A DNA stretch of 64,000 nt from an uncultured Pelagibacteraceae bacterium (GTDB taxonomy: Bacteria; Pseudomonadota; Alphaproteobacteria; Pelagibacterales; Pelagibacteraceae): contig CACODG010000004.1 of the NCBI GenBank assembly GCA_902625945.1, positions 1 through 64,000 of the forward strand. The letters run 5' to 3'. Below, piece after piece: positions 50,950 through 61,968 of this stretch (position 1 is the stretch's first letter; the number at the start of each line of letters is the position of its first letter). The position numbers were made by a program, and so were the translations under genes. Below the pieces are notes generated by a model. The model ran no database searches. It saw nothing but the letters and a program-made list of their open reading frames with translations, and was not told where the DNA came from.

Positions 50950-51912
50950 ATGAGAAAAAAAATAACTTTAATAGGTGCGGGTCAAATTGGAGGTACATTA
51001 GCACATTTAATAGCTCTTAAAGATTTAGCTGACGTTGTTTTATTTGACGTAGCGTCAGGTATTGCCAAAGGGAAAGCACTTGATATAGCTCAATCTTCGC
51101 CAGTTAATGGTTTTAATATTAATTTGTCTGGAACAGACGATTATGAAGATACTAAAAATTCTGACGTAATAATAATCACAGCTGGAGTTCCTAGAAAACC
51201 TGGTATGACAAGAGATGATTTGTTAGGTATTAATCTAAAGATTATTAAACAAGTTGCTGAAGGAATAAAAAAAACATCACCAAACGCATTTGTAATTTGT
51301 ATTACAAACCCATTAGATGTAATAGTAATGGCTCTGCAAAAATACTCTGGTTTACCTAAGAATAAAGTTGTTGGAATGGCAGGGATATTAGACTCATCTA
51401 GATTTATTTATTTTTTATCTAAAGAACTCGAAGTACCGGTGCAGAAAATAAAATCTTTTGTTTTGGGCGGTCATGGAGATAGCATGGTTGCAATGTTAAA
51501 TTCTACACAGATAGACGGTAAAAATATAATTGAACTGGTTAATGAAAAAAAAATCAGTAAAGAAAAATTAGACGCTATTATAAAAAGAACAAAAAACGGA
51601 GGTGCCGAAATTGTTAAATATTTAGAAAAAGGGTCTGCATTCTATGCACCTGCCGCATCCGGTGTTGAAATGGCAGAGTGTTATTTAAAAGATCTTAAAA
51701 AACAATTGCCATGTGCAGTTTATTTAAATGGAGAATACGGTGTTAGAGATTTATACGCTGGCGTACCGGTTATAATAGGTAAAGATGGTGTAGAAAAAGT
51801 AATAGAATTAGAACTATCAGGAGACGAAAAAGTAAATTTTGAAAAATCAATAAAAGCTGTTCAAGAATTATTTTCAGCCGCTAAAAAAATTGATAAAAAT
51901 TTAGATTTATAA
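50950..51912 (+). CDS. mdh: malate dehydrogenase
   Basis: [76 protein letters not shown]. Confidence 0.98.
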   Translation: MRKKITLIGAGQIGGTLAHLIALKDLADVVLFDVASGIAKGKALDIAQSSPVNGFNINLSGTDDYEDTKNSDVIIITAGVPRKPGMTRDDLLGINLKIIKQVAEGIKKTSPNAFVICITNPLDVIVMALQKYSGLPKNKVVGMAGILDSSRFIYFLSKELEVPVQKIKSFVLGGHGDSMVAMLNSTQIDGKNIIELVNEKKISKEKLDAIIKRTKNGGAEIVKYLEKGSAFYAPAASGVEMAECYLKDLKKQLPCAVYLNGEYGVRDLYAGVPVIIGKDGVEKVIELELSGDEKVNFEKSIKAVQELFSAAKKIDKNLDL

Positions 51913-52587
51913 TTTTTTTAATACATATAAAACATTTTTTCCAAATTTATACAATAGCAACCAGTCAATTAAAAAAGTGACTGGAGTAAATATTTTATCC
52001 CAAATAAAAATTTTTAATTTTGATGGATATATTTCTTCTTTAAAAAATATCCTGTTTAAATAGTACAAGAAATATCCTGCAGAATCTAAATATTGTAATT
52101 TAAGAACTTTAGACTCTAGAATATTTATTTTTGAAAAAAAATCAATTTTATACCTTCTATGATGTCCAATTTCTTTATCAAATTTTGAATAAAGTTCGTT
52201 ATGAGCAGGAACTAAAATTATTAAATTTCCATTTTTATTAAGTTTATTAAAAGCTTGTTTAATTTCTTCCATATCGTCTTTTATATGCTCTAATACATTA
52301 AGATACATTATGGTATCAAAATTATTATTTAAGTTTTTTGTTTCTTTATTGGTGAAATTAAATTTTGTGTCTTTATATTTTTCCTCTATAATGGATAAAT
52401 TGTTATCATCTATTTCACTTAACGTGATATCATTTGTTAAATGTTTATAGTTGTTTGTGAAACTTCCTATACCAGCTCCAACTTCTAAAACACTACCTTT
52501 TATAAATTTTCTTATTTGGAGGAATATGTACTTTCTCCAAATTGTAGCTTTATCAAAATTATCTAACTCTGCACCAGGATATTTCAT
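51907..52587 (-). CDS. class I SAM-dependent methyltransferase
   Basis: [15 protein letters not shown] motif [38 protein letters not shown]. Confidence 0.9.
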   Translation of the reverse strand: MKYPGAELDNFDKATIWRKYIFLQIRKFIKGSVLEVGAGIGSFTNNYKHLTNDITLSEIDDNNLSIIEEKYKDTKFNFTNKETKNLNNNFDTIMYLNVLEHIKDDMEEIKQAFNKLNKNGNLIILVPAHNELYSKFDKEIGHHRRYKIDFFSKINILESKVLKLQYLDSAGYFLYYLNRIFFKEEIYPSKLKIFIWDKIFTPVTFLIDWLLLYKFGKNVLYVLKKL

Positions 52588-52605
52588 TTATTCGTTATTA
52601 AAAGT

Positions 52606-54159
52606 TTGTTAATTATAGTTATGAAAAAAACTTATTATTTCAATATATTTTTAATATTTATAATATCAATTACAACAAATTTTTACTTTGGCTCTATAGG
52701 AGTTTTTCCAATAGATACTTTTGCTTTTTTTGACTCAGCAAATTTTATTAATAAGGGTTTTTTACCAATAAGAGATTATTGGACATCAAACGGATTTTTG
52801 GTTGACCTTATACAATCTGTTTTTTTTTACTTCGCAGGCACTAATTGGACAGTTTATCTTTTGCATTCCTCTTTAATAAATTTTATCCTTGCATACTTCA
52901 CCTACAATTTTTTTATTAGTGAAAATCTTAGACCCATCTACTCTCTTTTTTATAGTTTTTCAGTTGCAATTTTAGCATATCCGTCAGCAGGTGTACCTTT
53001 CCCAGATCATCATTCATTAATTTTTTCAATAATTTCAATTTATTTTTTAGTTTTTTTTCTTAAAAAAAAATCTAGTTATTATCTTTACTCCTCGATATTT
53101 TTTCTAACAATCGCATTCCTAAGCAAGCAAATACCAGCGGGTTTATTTTCTCTATTATTTATATTTATTGTTTTAATATTTTCATTAAAACAAAAAAAAT
53201 TTATTTATTTAAAAAATTCTTGTTTGTTCACTATATTTTTATTTGGAATAATAATACTTCTGTTAATTTTAAGTAATATTGGAGTAAATAACTTTTTTAT
53301 ACAATACATTTATTTCCCTTTGACTATTGGCGCAGAAAGATCAGCAGGATTTGAATTAAAGTATTTAATAAAAAGCTTAACTGGTGAATATAAATATTTT
53401 CTTTTATTAATTTTCATATTTTTATTTCAAATTTTAAAGAATTTCAAAACAATCAATTTTTTTGATACTAAAATCATATTTTTAATGGTCTCTATAATTT
53501 CAATCATAAATCAAGAGATAATGAAAAATCAGAATATAATTTTTTTTTTACTACCGATTTTAATCGGACTAATACAAAGCAAAATTAATCAAAAAAATAA
53601 AATAAAAAAAATATTCTTAATTTTACTTTTATTATTATCCAATGTTTTTATAACATTTAAATATAATGAAAGATTTAACATTGATCGAAAATTTATGGAT
53701 CTACAAGGAATTAATAAGCAAAATTTTACCATTGCAGAAAATATATCGATCAATCTAAAGGGATTAAAATGGGTTTCGGTTGCAAGCGAGACAAACTTAA
53801 AAGATGAAGTTTCACTTTTAAAAGAAAGTATAGATCATCTCAAATTAAATAAAGAAAATAGTTTAATCATAACTGAGTATCAATTTATTAATACAGAAAT
53901 TAAAAGTAAAGTTTATTCTCCAAATAGATGGTACACCACTGATGGGGTTAGTTACCCTTTAAAAGATAATAAATTTAGAGAGTATTATATTAACTTTTAC
54001 AAAGAAAAACTGGTAAAAAACAAGATTGAAAAAATTTTCACAATATCCCCTTTAGATCACAACGTTTTTAATTTTATTTTGAAAAAAAATTGCTATAGCA
54101 CAAAACAAATTAATAAAATTTTATTTGAACATAAATTAGATAATTGTCTAAATTATTAA
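52606..54159 (+). CDS. multi-spanning membrane protein, GT-C-type glycosyltransferase-like
   Basis: 517 aa, about 10 hydrophobic segments; FFDSANFINKGFLPIRDYWTSNGFLVDLIQSVFF resembles the first periplasmic loop of GT-C/PMT-type enzymes. Start could be ATG 52621. Confidence 0.65.
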   Translation: MLIIVMKKTYYFNIFLIFIISITTNFYFGSIGVFPIDTFAFFDSANFINKGFLPIRDYWTSNGFLVDLIQSVFFYFAGTNWTVYLLHSSLINFILAYFTYNFFISENLRPIYSLFYSFSVAILAYPSAGVPFPDHHSLIFSIISIYFLVFFLKKKSSYYLYSSIFFLTIAFLSKQIPAGLFSLLFIFIVLIFSLKQKKFIYLKNSCLFTIFLFGIIILLLILSNIGVNNFFIQYIYFPLTIGAERSAGFELKYLIKSLTGEYKYFLLLIFIFLFQILKNFKTINFFDTKIIFLMVSIISIINQEIMKNQNIIFFLLPILIGLIQSKINQKNKIKKIFLILLLLLSNVFITFKYNERFNIDRKFMDLQGINKQNFTIAENISINLKGLKWVSVASETNLKDEVSLLKESIDHLKLNKENSLIITEYQFINTEIKSKVYSPNRWYTTDGVSYPLKDNKFREYYINFYKEKLVKNKIEKIFTISPLDHNVFNFILKKNCYSTKQINKILFEHKLDNCLNY

Positions 54160-55019
54160 CGATAATGAAGTTTTTTTTTAATAATTTTATTTATCTCAAG
54201 ATATTTTCCTGGCATATGTTTCACCTTGATTAACAAAATTAAAAAATTAAATAGTAGAATAAAACCTACAATTATTAACGTAATAATTTTAGGAAAAAAA
54301 GATAGAGTTATCAAAATGTAAAGAATCGAGGACAAAACTATATTTTTCTGAAAAACGGAATTTATTCTCAGAGAATGCTCAGCCAAGGAATATAAACCTA
54401 GATTTGATTTATCAAAATATCTTTTTTCTCTTTTTGAGTAGGTTTTTTTAATTAAGCAATTTTTTAATACAGAGCTAGAATGTGCATACCAAGAGCTTTT
54501 ATCTACTAAGAGCTTACTTAAATTAGAGCTATGAAAGGATGTAAAGTTTCCAAATGAAATCCACTTAAAGCTAAAGAAAAAAGTAACAATTAAATGAAAT
54601 TTATATAAAAAAACAATAATAGGTGATTCTTTCCTAGCTTTCCTGTTTGATGTAATTATAAAGCCAGTGTTTTTTGATGCTAATGTAATCATCTTATTGA
54701 GTTCCGCTGGATTATCTTCACCATCTCCGTCCATCACCGTGATTATTGAATTTTTTTCTGTTTTTTTAAGATAGATTAAACCAACAGCAATAGCTTTTTG
54801 ACTACCTAAATTTTTTAGAAGAGAAATTACTCTTATCTTTTTAATATTTACAAATTTTTTTTTTTTTAAATATAATTTCTTACTAGAATTGTCATCTACC
54901 ACTAAAATTTCCACTGGATTATTTTTGTTACTTTTTAAGTATTTATCAATATTTAAAAGTAATTTATTTAGAGATCTCCAGTCATTATATATCGGAATTA
55001 AAATAATATTTTTGGACAA
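54156..55019 (-). CDS. glycosyltransferase family 2 (dolichol-phosphate mannose synthase-like)
   Basis: IILIPIYNDWRSLNKLLLNID...VEILVVDDNSS...ITVMDGDGEDNPAEL with C-terminal TM helices. Confidence 0.88.
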   Translation of the reverse strand: MSKNIILIPIYNDWRSLNKLLLNIDKYLKSNKNNPVEILVVDDNSSKKLYLKKKKFVNIKKIRVISLLKNLGSQKAIAVGLIYLKKTEKNSIITVMDGDGEDNPAELNKMITLASKNTGFIITSNRKARKESPIIVFLYKFHLIVTFFFSFKWISFGNFTSFHSSNLSKLLVDKSSWYAHSSSVLKNCLIKKTYSKREKRYFDKSNLGLYSLAEHSLRINSVFQKNIVLSSILYILITLSFFPKIITLIIVGFILLFNFLILLIKVKHMPGKYLEINKIIKKKLHYR

Positions 55020-55020
55020 T

Positions 55021-55290
55021 TTATTTTTCTGTTGAATCTATTAATTCTGATTGAACTTTATCTAAAAATCTTTTTATAATTTTAGCATCTTCTGGTTTTA
55101 GAATATTGTCTTTTTCAATTCCGATTTTTATCTCTTCTCTTAATTTATCTTTCATTGCTTCCAAGCTTTCTTTTGAAGTTAAATTAGAAATTTCACGGCT
55201 CAATTCCTTTTTAATTAATCCAAATGAAAAATGAATTGCTAAAATAAACAAAACAAATATCAATATTGATTTATAAAAAAATATTTTCAT
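55021..55290 (-). CDS. small N-terminally anchored hypothetical protein
   Basis: 89 aa, one N-terminal TM helix then a charged helical segment; abuts both neighbours on the same strand. Confidence 0.65.
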   Translation of the reverse strand: MKIFFYKSILIFVLFILAIHFSFGLIKKELSREISNLTSKESLEAMKDKLREEIKIGIEKDNILKPEDAKIIKRFLDKVQSELIDSTEK

Positions 55291-56942
55291 CTATTATTTT
55301 TAAAGATTTCATAAATTACTGTGCCATCAATATTTAATTCGTATACTTTAACAAAATTTGCTGGTATATTGTACTTTTTATTCAGTCTAGAATTTACTTC
55401 TGATATATTATTCTTATAAATAAAATCAGCATTTTGATAATCTTGGCCAATTACTTCAAAGTTTTTTCTTACATCTCTACTTACACTTTCCAGGCTACGT
55501 TGGAGAGGTGTATGAGATGCTACAGCAATTTTGAATTTACTATTTTGATAATCTAAATTTAATCTTTGGAAGAAATGTTTTCCTGACAAGCCATAGTAGT
55601 CACCTTCAAAACTATTTTTCATTTTATTTGTAATTATTTCTGAAAAATAATAACTTTGAAATGGATGATATTTAATTAAAGAAATTACATTATGAATAAT
55701 TGCTAAAATAGTAATAATTACTAAAAGCTTTTTTGTGATTAAAACCTTTCTAAATAAAATACTTAAATTATTTATTTGATAAACTGCAAAGTAAATAATA
55801 AAAATATTTAAAAAGTATACTAAGCGCCATCCATTGTAAAAAGGAGAATTAAAAATAAGTAAAGTAAAGACAAAAGACGTTAAGATTAAAAAACTTATAA
55901 AATCTTTACTCTCATTTTGGCTTCTCCAAAGATCGTTGTAAATTGCACTTTTTTTCAAATTTATAAATCTATTAATAAATTTTCTAACATAAAATATATA
56001 GCCAAATAAAAATAATATTAATGTTATTATCGGTGTTGTAATGAAAATCCAAGTAAACAAATATGTTTCAGGAACATACCTGTTAGAATAAAAATTACCA
56101 TTGAATAGAATTTTTATATCTTCACCAATGGAAGCATTCTTTAAAGGTCTAAATATTTCAATTAGATTAGAAAAAGTATTTGTCCACAAATAAGGAGAAA
56201 AAAGAACAATAAAAAATAAGACTAAAAAAAAGTAAATTGAGTAAATTTTAAAATATTTTACAATTTTTTTATCCTTAAAGTTTTTGAGAATTAAAAAAAT
56301 CAAAAAAACTATTGGTAAAAAAGCAGCAAAAAATCTCAAATTAAAAGAGATAGCATTAAATACAGCAAACAAAAATAAATCTCTTTTATTTAAATTTTCG
56401 GTAAGATTAAAAAAATAATATAAACTTATTACAAAGAATGAAAGAAATAAAACATCCTTGTATAAAAAACTATCACCAAATATTCTTGGAGAAGTAATAA
56501 ATAGAATAATACCTGCAAGGCATAAAAAAAAATTATTAAACCTCTTAATTAATAATTTATAGAAAAAAAGAGAGCTTATTAAGAAAATTAAAAAACTAAT
56601 AGATTGTTTTAAATAATATATATTTTCAATTTTTTCTAATTCAAATACAATCTCAATAAAAGCTAATGGTAAATCAAGAATAATTCCGTATTTAGGAAAG
56701 TCTGCAGGTCTATTAAGTGTGTAATCACCTATCCCAATCATTTTTTTTTCAGTAATGAAACTTAAATTTTCAAAATTGAAAATTTGAGCGATGTGATTGA
56801 GCCAAAATAAACCATTTAATCTATGATATTTTTCCTCAATATGAACTCCATGCTCTTGAAAAGAAGCTAATGCAGCAATGGTGATAATTAAATAGATTAA
56901 GATTAAAAAGATTGGTCGATAAATTTTTTCTTTAATATTCAT
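55287..56942 (-). CDS. multi-spanning membrane protein, GT-C-type glycosyltransferase-like
   Basis: 551 aa, many TM segments, FITSPRIFGDSFLYKDVLFLSFFVISLYYFF resembles GT-C loop regions. Confidence 0.65.
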   Translation of the reverse strand: MNIKEKIYRPIFLILIYLIITIAALASFQEHGVHIEEKYHRLNGLFWLNHIAQIFNFENLSFITEKKMIGIGDYTLNRPADFPKYGIILDLPLAFIEIVFELEKIENIYYLKQSISFLIFLISSLFFYKLLIKRFNNFFLCLAGIILFITSPRIFGDSFLYKDVLFLSFFVISLYYFFNLTENLNKRDLFLFAVFNAISFNLRFFAAFLPIVFLIFLILKNFKDKKIVKYFKIYSIYFFLVLFFIVLFSPYLWTNTFSNLIEIFRPLKNASIGEDIKILFNGNFYSNRYVPETYLFTWIFITTPIITLILFLFGYIFYVRKFINRFINLKKSAIYNDLWRSQNESKDFISFLILTSFVFTLLIFNSPFYNGWRLVYFLNIFIIYFAVYQINNLSILFRKVLITKKLLVIITILAIIHNVISLIKYHPFQSYYFSEIITNKMKNSFEGDYYGLSGKHFFQRLNLDYQNSKFKIAVASHTPLQRSLESVSRDVRKNFEVIGQDYQNADFIYKNNISEVNSRLNKKYNIPANFVKVYELNIDGTVIYEIFKNNR

Positions 56943-57008
56943 TTTTTAATATTTTAAAGTTCTCTAATTTAATATAAGTAACTCTGAGAACAAAATAAAT
57001 ATAATTCT

Positions 57009-58172
57009 ATGAATATTCACGAACACCAAGCTAAAGATATTTTGAGAGAATTTGGAGCACCAGTTTCAAAAGGAATAGTTGTTTTTTCTGCAAAGGAAAT
57101 CAAAAAAAACATTTCAAAACTAAGTGGTTCAAAATTTGTTTTAAAGGCCCAAATTCATGCTGGAGGACGAGGAAAGGCAGGCGGCGTGAAACTAATACAA
57201 AACAAATCTGAATTAGAGTCAGAAGCTAATTTAATGATTGGAAAGATATTAGTAACTCATCAAACAGGGCCAGAGGGTAAAGAAGTAAAAAGGCTATACA
57301 TTGAAGAGGCATCTGACATAGCAAAAGAATTTTATCTTTCTTGCGTCATTGATAGAGAAAGTTCAAAAATTGCTTTTATAAGCAGCACCGAGGGAGGAAT
57401 GGATATAGAGAAGGTTGCTAAAGATTCGCCTGAAAAAATCATAACTAATAAAGTTGATTTTAATTTTGATGGCCCTGATGAAAAAGAGATAGGCAAAATT
57501 ATTTCAATATTTAAATTAAATGAAAATCAAACACAAACTGCAAAAAAATTGATAAAATCTTTGTTTAAAATTTTGATAGAGAAAGATGCAAGTTTAATTG
57601 AAATCAATCCTCTAATAATAACAAAAGATGAAAAATTAATTTGCCTGGATGCCAAAATGAATTTCGATGATAATGCTATTTTTAGAAGACCTGAAATTTT
57701 AAAATTAAGAGACTTGAGCGAGGAAGACCCAGCGGAAATTGAAGCAAGTAAATATGATTTAGCTTATATCAAACTCAATGGGTCTATTGGATGTATGGTC
57801 AATGGCGCAGGATTAGCAATGGCAACAATGGATATAATTAAATTATATGGAAAAGAACCTGCTAATTTTTTGGATGTAGGCGGAGGTGCATCAAAAGAAA
57901 AAGTGACTGCAGCTTTTAAGCTTATTCTTGCTGATAAAAATGTTAAAGGAATTCTAATAAATATCTTTGGTGGTATAATGAGATGTGATGTTCTTGCTCA
58001 AGGAGTTATAGATGCAGCAAAACAAGTAAATTTATCTGTACCTCTTGTGGTAAGGTTAGCAGGGACAAACTTTAAAGAAGGAAAAGAACTTTTAGACAAA
58101 TCGAATTTAAAAATTTTGTCGGCGACTGATTTGAATGATGCTGCAAAAAAAATCGTAGATGCAATTAAATAA
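57009..58172 (+). CDS. sucC: succinyl-CoA synthetase beta subunit
   Basis: [74 protein letters not shown]. Confidence 0.98.
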   Translation: MNIHEHQAKDILREFGAPVSKGIVVFSAKEIKKNISKLSGSKFVLKAQIHAGGRGKAGGVKLIQNKSELESEANLMIGKILVTHQTGPEGKEVKRLYIEEASDIAKEFYLSCVIDRESSKIAFISSTEGGMDIEKVAKDSPEKIITNKVDFNFDGPDEKEIGKIISIFKLNENQTQTAKKLIKSLFKILIEKDASLIEINPLIITKDEKLICLDAKMNFDDNAIFRRPEILKLRDLSEEDPAEIEASKYDLAYIKLNGSIGCMVNGAGLAMATMDIIKLYGKEPANFLDVGGGASKEKVTAAFKLILADKNVKGILINIFGGIMRCDVLAQGVIDAAKQVNLSVPLVVRLAGTNFKEGKELLDKSNLKILSATDLNDAAKKIVDAIK

Positions 58173-59048
58173 ATGTCTATACTAGTTAATAAAAATACAA
58201 AGTTAATTTGCCAAGGATTTACTGGTAAACACGGAACATTTCATTCTGAACAAGCAATAAATTATGGTACAAAATTAGTTGGAGGTGTTACACCCAATAA
58301 GGGTGGACAGACACATCTTGGTCTTCCAGTTTTTAATACTGTACAAGAAGCGAAGGAAAAAACTGAAGCAGACGCAACAATGATATATGTTCCTCCTCAA
58401 TTTGCTGGCACTGCTATTATAGAGGCTATTGAGTCTGAAATAGAATTAATAGTATGTATTACTGAGGGTATTCCGGTATTAGATATGCTTAAAGTAAAAA
58501 AGGTTTTGGTTAAAAGTAAATCACGATTGATTGGTCCTAATTGTCCAGGGATAATTACACCCGAGGAATGTAAGATTGGTATCATGCCAGGTAATATTCA
58601 CAGAAAAGGTTCAGTTGGGATTGTTTCAAGGTCAGGAACTCTGACTTACGAAGCCGTAGCTCAAACTACTATAAATAAAATGGGCCAGTCAACTTGTATT
58701 GGAATAGGAGGTGACCCAATTAATGGAACCAATTTTATTGATTGTTTAGAGCTTTTTTTAAAAGATAATGAAACAAAGTCGATAATTATGATTGGAGAGA
58801 TTGGCGGCACAGCAGAGGAAGAAGCAGCAGAATTTTTGAAAAAAGAAAAAATTAAAAAACCCATGGTAGGTTTTGTTGCTGGATTAACAGCTCCTCCAGG
58901 AAGAAGAATGGGGCATGCAGGAGCAATAATATCTGGAGGTAAAGGCGGAGCTGAGGATAAAATTGAAACTATGAAATCGGCAGGAATAACTATCTCAAAA
59001 TCGCCTGCAGATATAGGTAAAACTCTCTTAGATAAACTTAATAGTTGA
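58173..59048 (+). CDS. sucD: succinyl-CoA synthetase alpha subunit
   Basis: [68 protein letters not shown]. Confidence 0.98.
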   Translation: MSILVNKNTKLICQGFTGKHGTFHSEQAINYGTKLVGGVTPNKGGQTHLGLPVFNTVQEAKEKTEADATMIYVPPQFAGTAIIEAIESEIELIVCITEGIPVLDMLKVKKVLVKSKSRLIGPNCPGIITPEECKIGIMPGNIHRKGSVGIVSRSGTLTYEAVAQTTINKMGQSTCIGIGGDPINGTNFIDCLELFLKDNETKSIIMIGEIGGTAEEEAAEFLKKEKIKKPMVGFVAGLTAPPGRRMGHAGAIISGGKGGAEDKIETMKSAGITISKSPADIGKTLLDKLNS

Positions 59049-59079
59049 TTTTTGTTTATTTATGTTAAAATAAAAAGAC

Positions 59080-61968
59080 ATGTCATCATCAGATAACAAT
59101 ATTACCCTCAAAAAAACCTCATTTTTATCGGGCATTAATTCAGAATTTATAAATCAATTTTACTCAGATTATTTATCAGATCCAAACTCTTTACCCGTAA
59201 GTTGGAGAAATTTTTTTGACGGTCTTAGTGAAGATGAAAAATTAATTCTTGAAGATTTAAATGGACCTAGTTGGTCACCAGAAAAAAAAATTAAAAAAAA
59301 AATTGAAATCAAAACTGAAAATTTAGAAAATAATCAAAATACAGAAATTAATAGTTTAGCTTCAATCAAGGAAGCCTCAAAAGACTCTGTCAGAGCCATA
59401 ATGCTAATTAGGGCATACAGAATTAGGGGGCATTTAATAGCAAATTTGGACCCATTATCGATACAAAAAAAGGAGGAGCACGCTGAACTCAAGCCTGAAA
59501 CATATGGTTTTACTAAAAAAGATTTTAATAGAAAAATATTTCTTGATGGTGTCCTTGGACTTCAATACGCAGATCTAAGAAAAATTTTACAAATTCTTAA
59601 AAAAACATACTGCTCTAATATTGGATATGAGTTTATGCATATGGGAGATCCAGATGAAAAGGCGTGGATAAGAGACAGAATTGAGGGACCAGAAAAAGAT
59701 ATTTCTTTCACCGAAAATGGAAAAAGAGCAATTTTAAATAAAATTGTTCAAGCAGAGGGATTTGAAAAATATTTACATGTAAAATTTGTTGGCACAAAAA
59801 GATTTGGTCTTGATGGCGGAGAGTCTCTAATACCTGCTTTAGAACAAATTATTAAAAGAGGAGGGAGTTTAGGTGCTAAAGAAATTAAAATCGGCATGCC
59901 TCACCGAGGTAGATTAAACGTTTTAGCTAACGTGATGGGAAAACCTTTTAGAGCAATATTTAGTGAATTTTTTGGAAAATCTGTAAGTTCTCGTAAAGAT
60001 TTTGAAGGTGATGTTAAATACCACCTTGGTGCTTCATCAAATAGAGAATTTGATGGTAATAATGTTCATATTAGCCTTACAGATAATCCATCTCACTTAG
60101 AGGCTGTAAATCCCGTTGTATTAGGTCAAGTAAGAGCTAAACAATTTTTTCATAAAGATAAAGAGAGAAAAAAAGTAATTCCTGTTTTAATGCATGGAGA
60201 TGCTGCCTTTGCTGGACAAGGTATTGTAGCAGAGTGTTTTGCAATGTCTGGATTACCAGGACATAATATTGGAGGCACTATTCATATAATTGTGAATAAC
60301 CAAATAGGTTTTACTACTGCACCACGGTTTGCTAGATCGTCTCCTTACCCATCAGATGTTGCCAAAACTGCTCAAGCTCCAATATTTCATGTGAACGGCG
60401 ATGATCCTGAAGCAGTCGTACATTGCGCAAAAATCGCTACTGAATACAGACAAAAATTTAATAGAGATGTAGTAATTGACATGGTTTGTTATAGAAGATT
60501 TGGTCACAATGAGGGTGATGAGCCTTCTTTTACGCAACCAATAATGTATAAAAAAATTAAATCTCACCCTACTACACTTACTTTATATGGAAAAAAGCTA
60601 TCTGCTGAAGGATTAACATCAGATGAAAAATTGCAGAAGCAAAAAATAGAATTTAAAAATTATCTAGAAAAAGAATTTGATACTTCAAAAAACTATAAAT
60701 CGGATTTGAAATGGTTCGATGGTGTTTGGTCTAGGTTTAAACCTGGTCTAGGAAAAGACAAAAGAGGTGTAAGTGGATTTGATAAAGAGAAATTAAAAAA
60801 AGTAGGAAAAAAAATTTTTACTATTCCTTCAAACTTTAATGCTCATAAAACGCTTAAAAGAGTTTTTGACTTGAGAAATCAATCACTTTTATTAGGCAAA
60901 ATTGACTGGTCTTCAGCCGAAAGCTTGGCGATTGGCACACTATTAACAGAAGGATTTTCAGTGAGGTTGTCGGGACAAGACTCAGGAAGAGGAACATTTA
61001 GTCAAAGACATGCAATTTTAAGAAATCAAGAAAATCACGATAGATATGTTCCAGTGAATAATATTGAAAAAGGTCAAATGAAGTTTGAAGTTATAGATAG
61101 TTTATTATCTGAACTTGCAGTACTAGGATTTGAATTTGGTTATTCACTATCAGAACCTGAAACACTAGTACTTTGGGAAGCACAATTTGGTGACTTCGCA
61201 AACGGAGGCCAGGTAATTATTGATCAGTTTATTACTTCATCAGAATCCAAATGGGGAAGAGCTAGCGGCTTAGTAATGTTATTGCCTCATGGATACGAAG
61301 GGCAAGGACCAGAACATTCTTCAGCAAGATTAGAAAGATTTCTTCAACTTTGTGCCGGTGAAAATATTCAAGTGGTTAATTGTACAACTCCCTCAAACTA
61401 CTTTCATGTTTTAAGGAGACAAATGCACAGAGAATTTAGAAAACCTTTAATCGTGATGACGCCAAAGTCTCTTTTGAGACACAAAAGATGTATATCTAAC
61501 ATTTCAGAATTTGTTTCCAAGAGCTCTTTCCACAGAATTTTAGAAGATGATGCTTATATTAAATCAAATAAATTAATTCAAATTAAAAAAGACAAGCAAG
61601 TAAAAAAAGTTGTTATGTGTTCCGGAAAAATTTACTATGACCTTATTGAAGAAAGAGAAAAATTCAAAAACAACGAGGTAGTTTTTGTACGTTTGGAACA
61701 ACTCTACCCATTTCCTGCAAAAACGCTTGCTAATATTCTTAAACGTTACAAAAATGCTAAATTTATTTGGTGTCAAGAAGAACCAAAGAACATGGGTGCC
61801 TGGAATACAGTAAGAAATTATATCGATAGGACTCTTGAGATAATAAATTTAAAAGATATCAACGTTAAATATGTAGGAAGAAAGGCATCTTCCTCAACTG
61901 CGACTGGAAATGCAAATAAACATCTTGCAGAACAAAAAGAAATATTAGAAAAGATACTTAAGAATTAA
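59080..61968 (+). CDS. sucA: 2-oxoglutarate dehydrogenase E1 component
   Basis: IGMPHRGRLNVLANVMGKPFRAIFSEFFG, FAGQGIVAECFAMSGLPGHNIGGTIHIIVNNQIGFTT, LPHGYEGQGPEHSSARLERFLQL. Confidence 0.99.
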   Translation: MSSSDNNITLKKTSFLSGINSEFINQFYSDYLSDPNSLPVSWRNFFDGLSEDEKLILEDLNGPSWSPEKKIKKKIEIKTENLENNQNTEINSLASIKEASKDSVRAIMLIRAYRIRGHLIANLDPLSIQKKEEHAELKPETYGFTKKDFNRKIFLDGVLGLQYADLRKILQILKKTYCSNIGYEFMHMGDPDEKAWIRDRIEGPEKDISFTENGKRAILNKIVQAEGFEKYLHVKFVGTKRFGLDGGESLIPALEQIIKRGGSLGAKEIKIGMPHRGRLNVLANVMGKPFRAIFSEFFGKSVSSRKDFEGDVKYHLGASSNREFDGNNVHISLTDNPSHLEAVNPVVLGQVRAKQFFHKDKERKKVIPVLMHGDAAFAGQGIVAECFAMSGLPGHNIGGTIHIIVNNQIGFTTAPRFARSSPYPSDVAKTAQAPIFHVNGDDPEAVVHCAKIATEYRQKFNRDVVIDMVCYRRFGHNEGDEPSFTQPIMYKKIKSHPTTLTLYGKKLSAEGLTSDEKLQKQKIEFKNYLEKEFDTSKNYKSDLKWFDGVWSRFKPGLGKDKRGVSGFDKEKLKKVGKKIFTIPSNFNAHKTLKRVFDLRNQSLLLGKIDWSSAESLAIGTLLTEGFSVRLSGQDSGRGTFSQRHAILRNQENHDRYVPVNNIEKGQMKFEVIDSLLSELAVLGFEFGYSLSEPETLVLWEAQFGDFANGGQVIIDQFITSSESKWGRASGLVMLLPHGYEGQGPEHSSARLERFLQLCAGENIQVVNCTTPSNYFHVLRRQMHREFRKPLIVMTPKSLLRHKRCISNISEFVSKSSFHRILEDDAYIKSNKLIQIKKDKQVKKVVMCSGKIYYDLIEEREKFKNNEVVFVRLEQLYPFPAKTLANILKRYKNAKFIWCQEEPKNMGAWNTVRNYIDRTLEIINLKDINVKYVGRKASSSTATGNANKHLAEQKEILEKILKN

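Noticed and set aside
51907-56942. Prophage or integrative element explaining the mdh-sucC insertion
   Set aside because: No integrase, transposase, tRNA or visible direct repeats at the edges; contents are ordinary surface-glycan enzymes.
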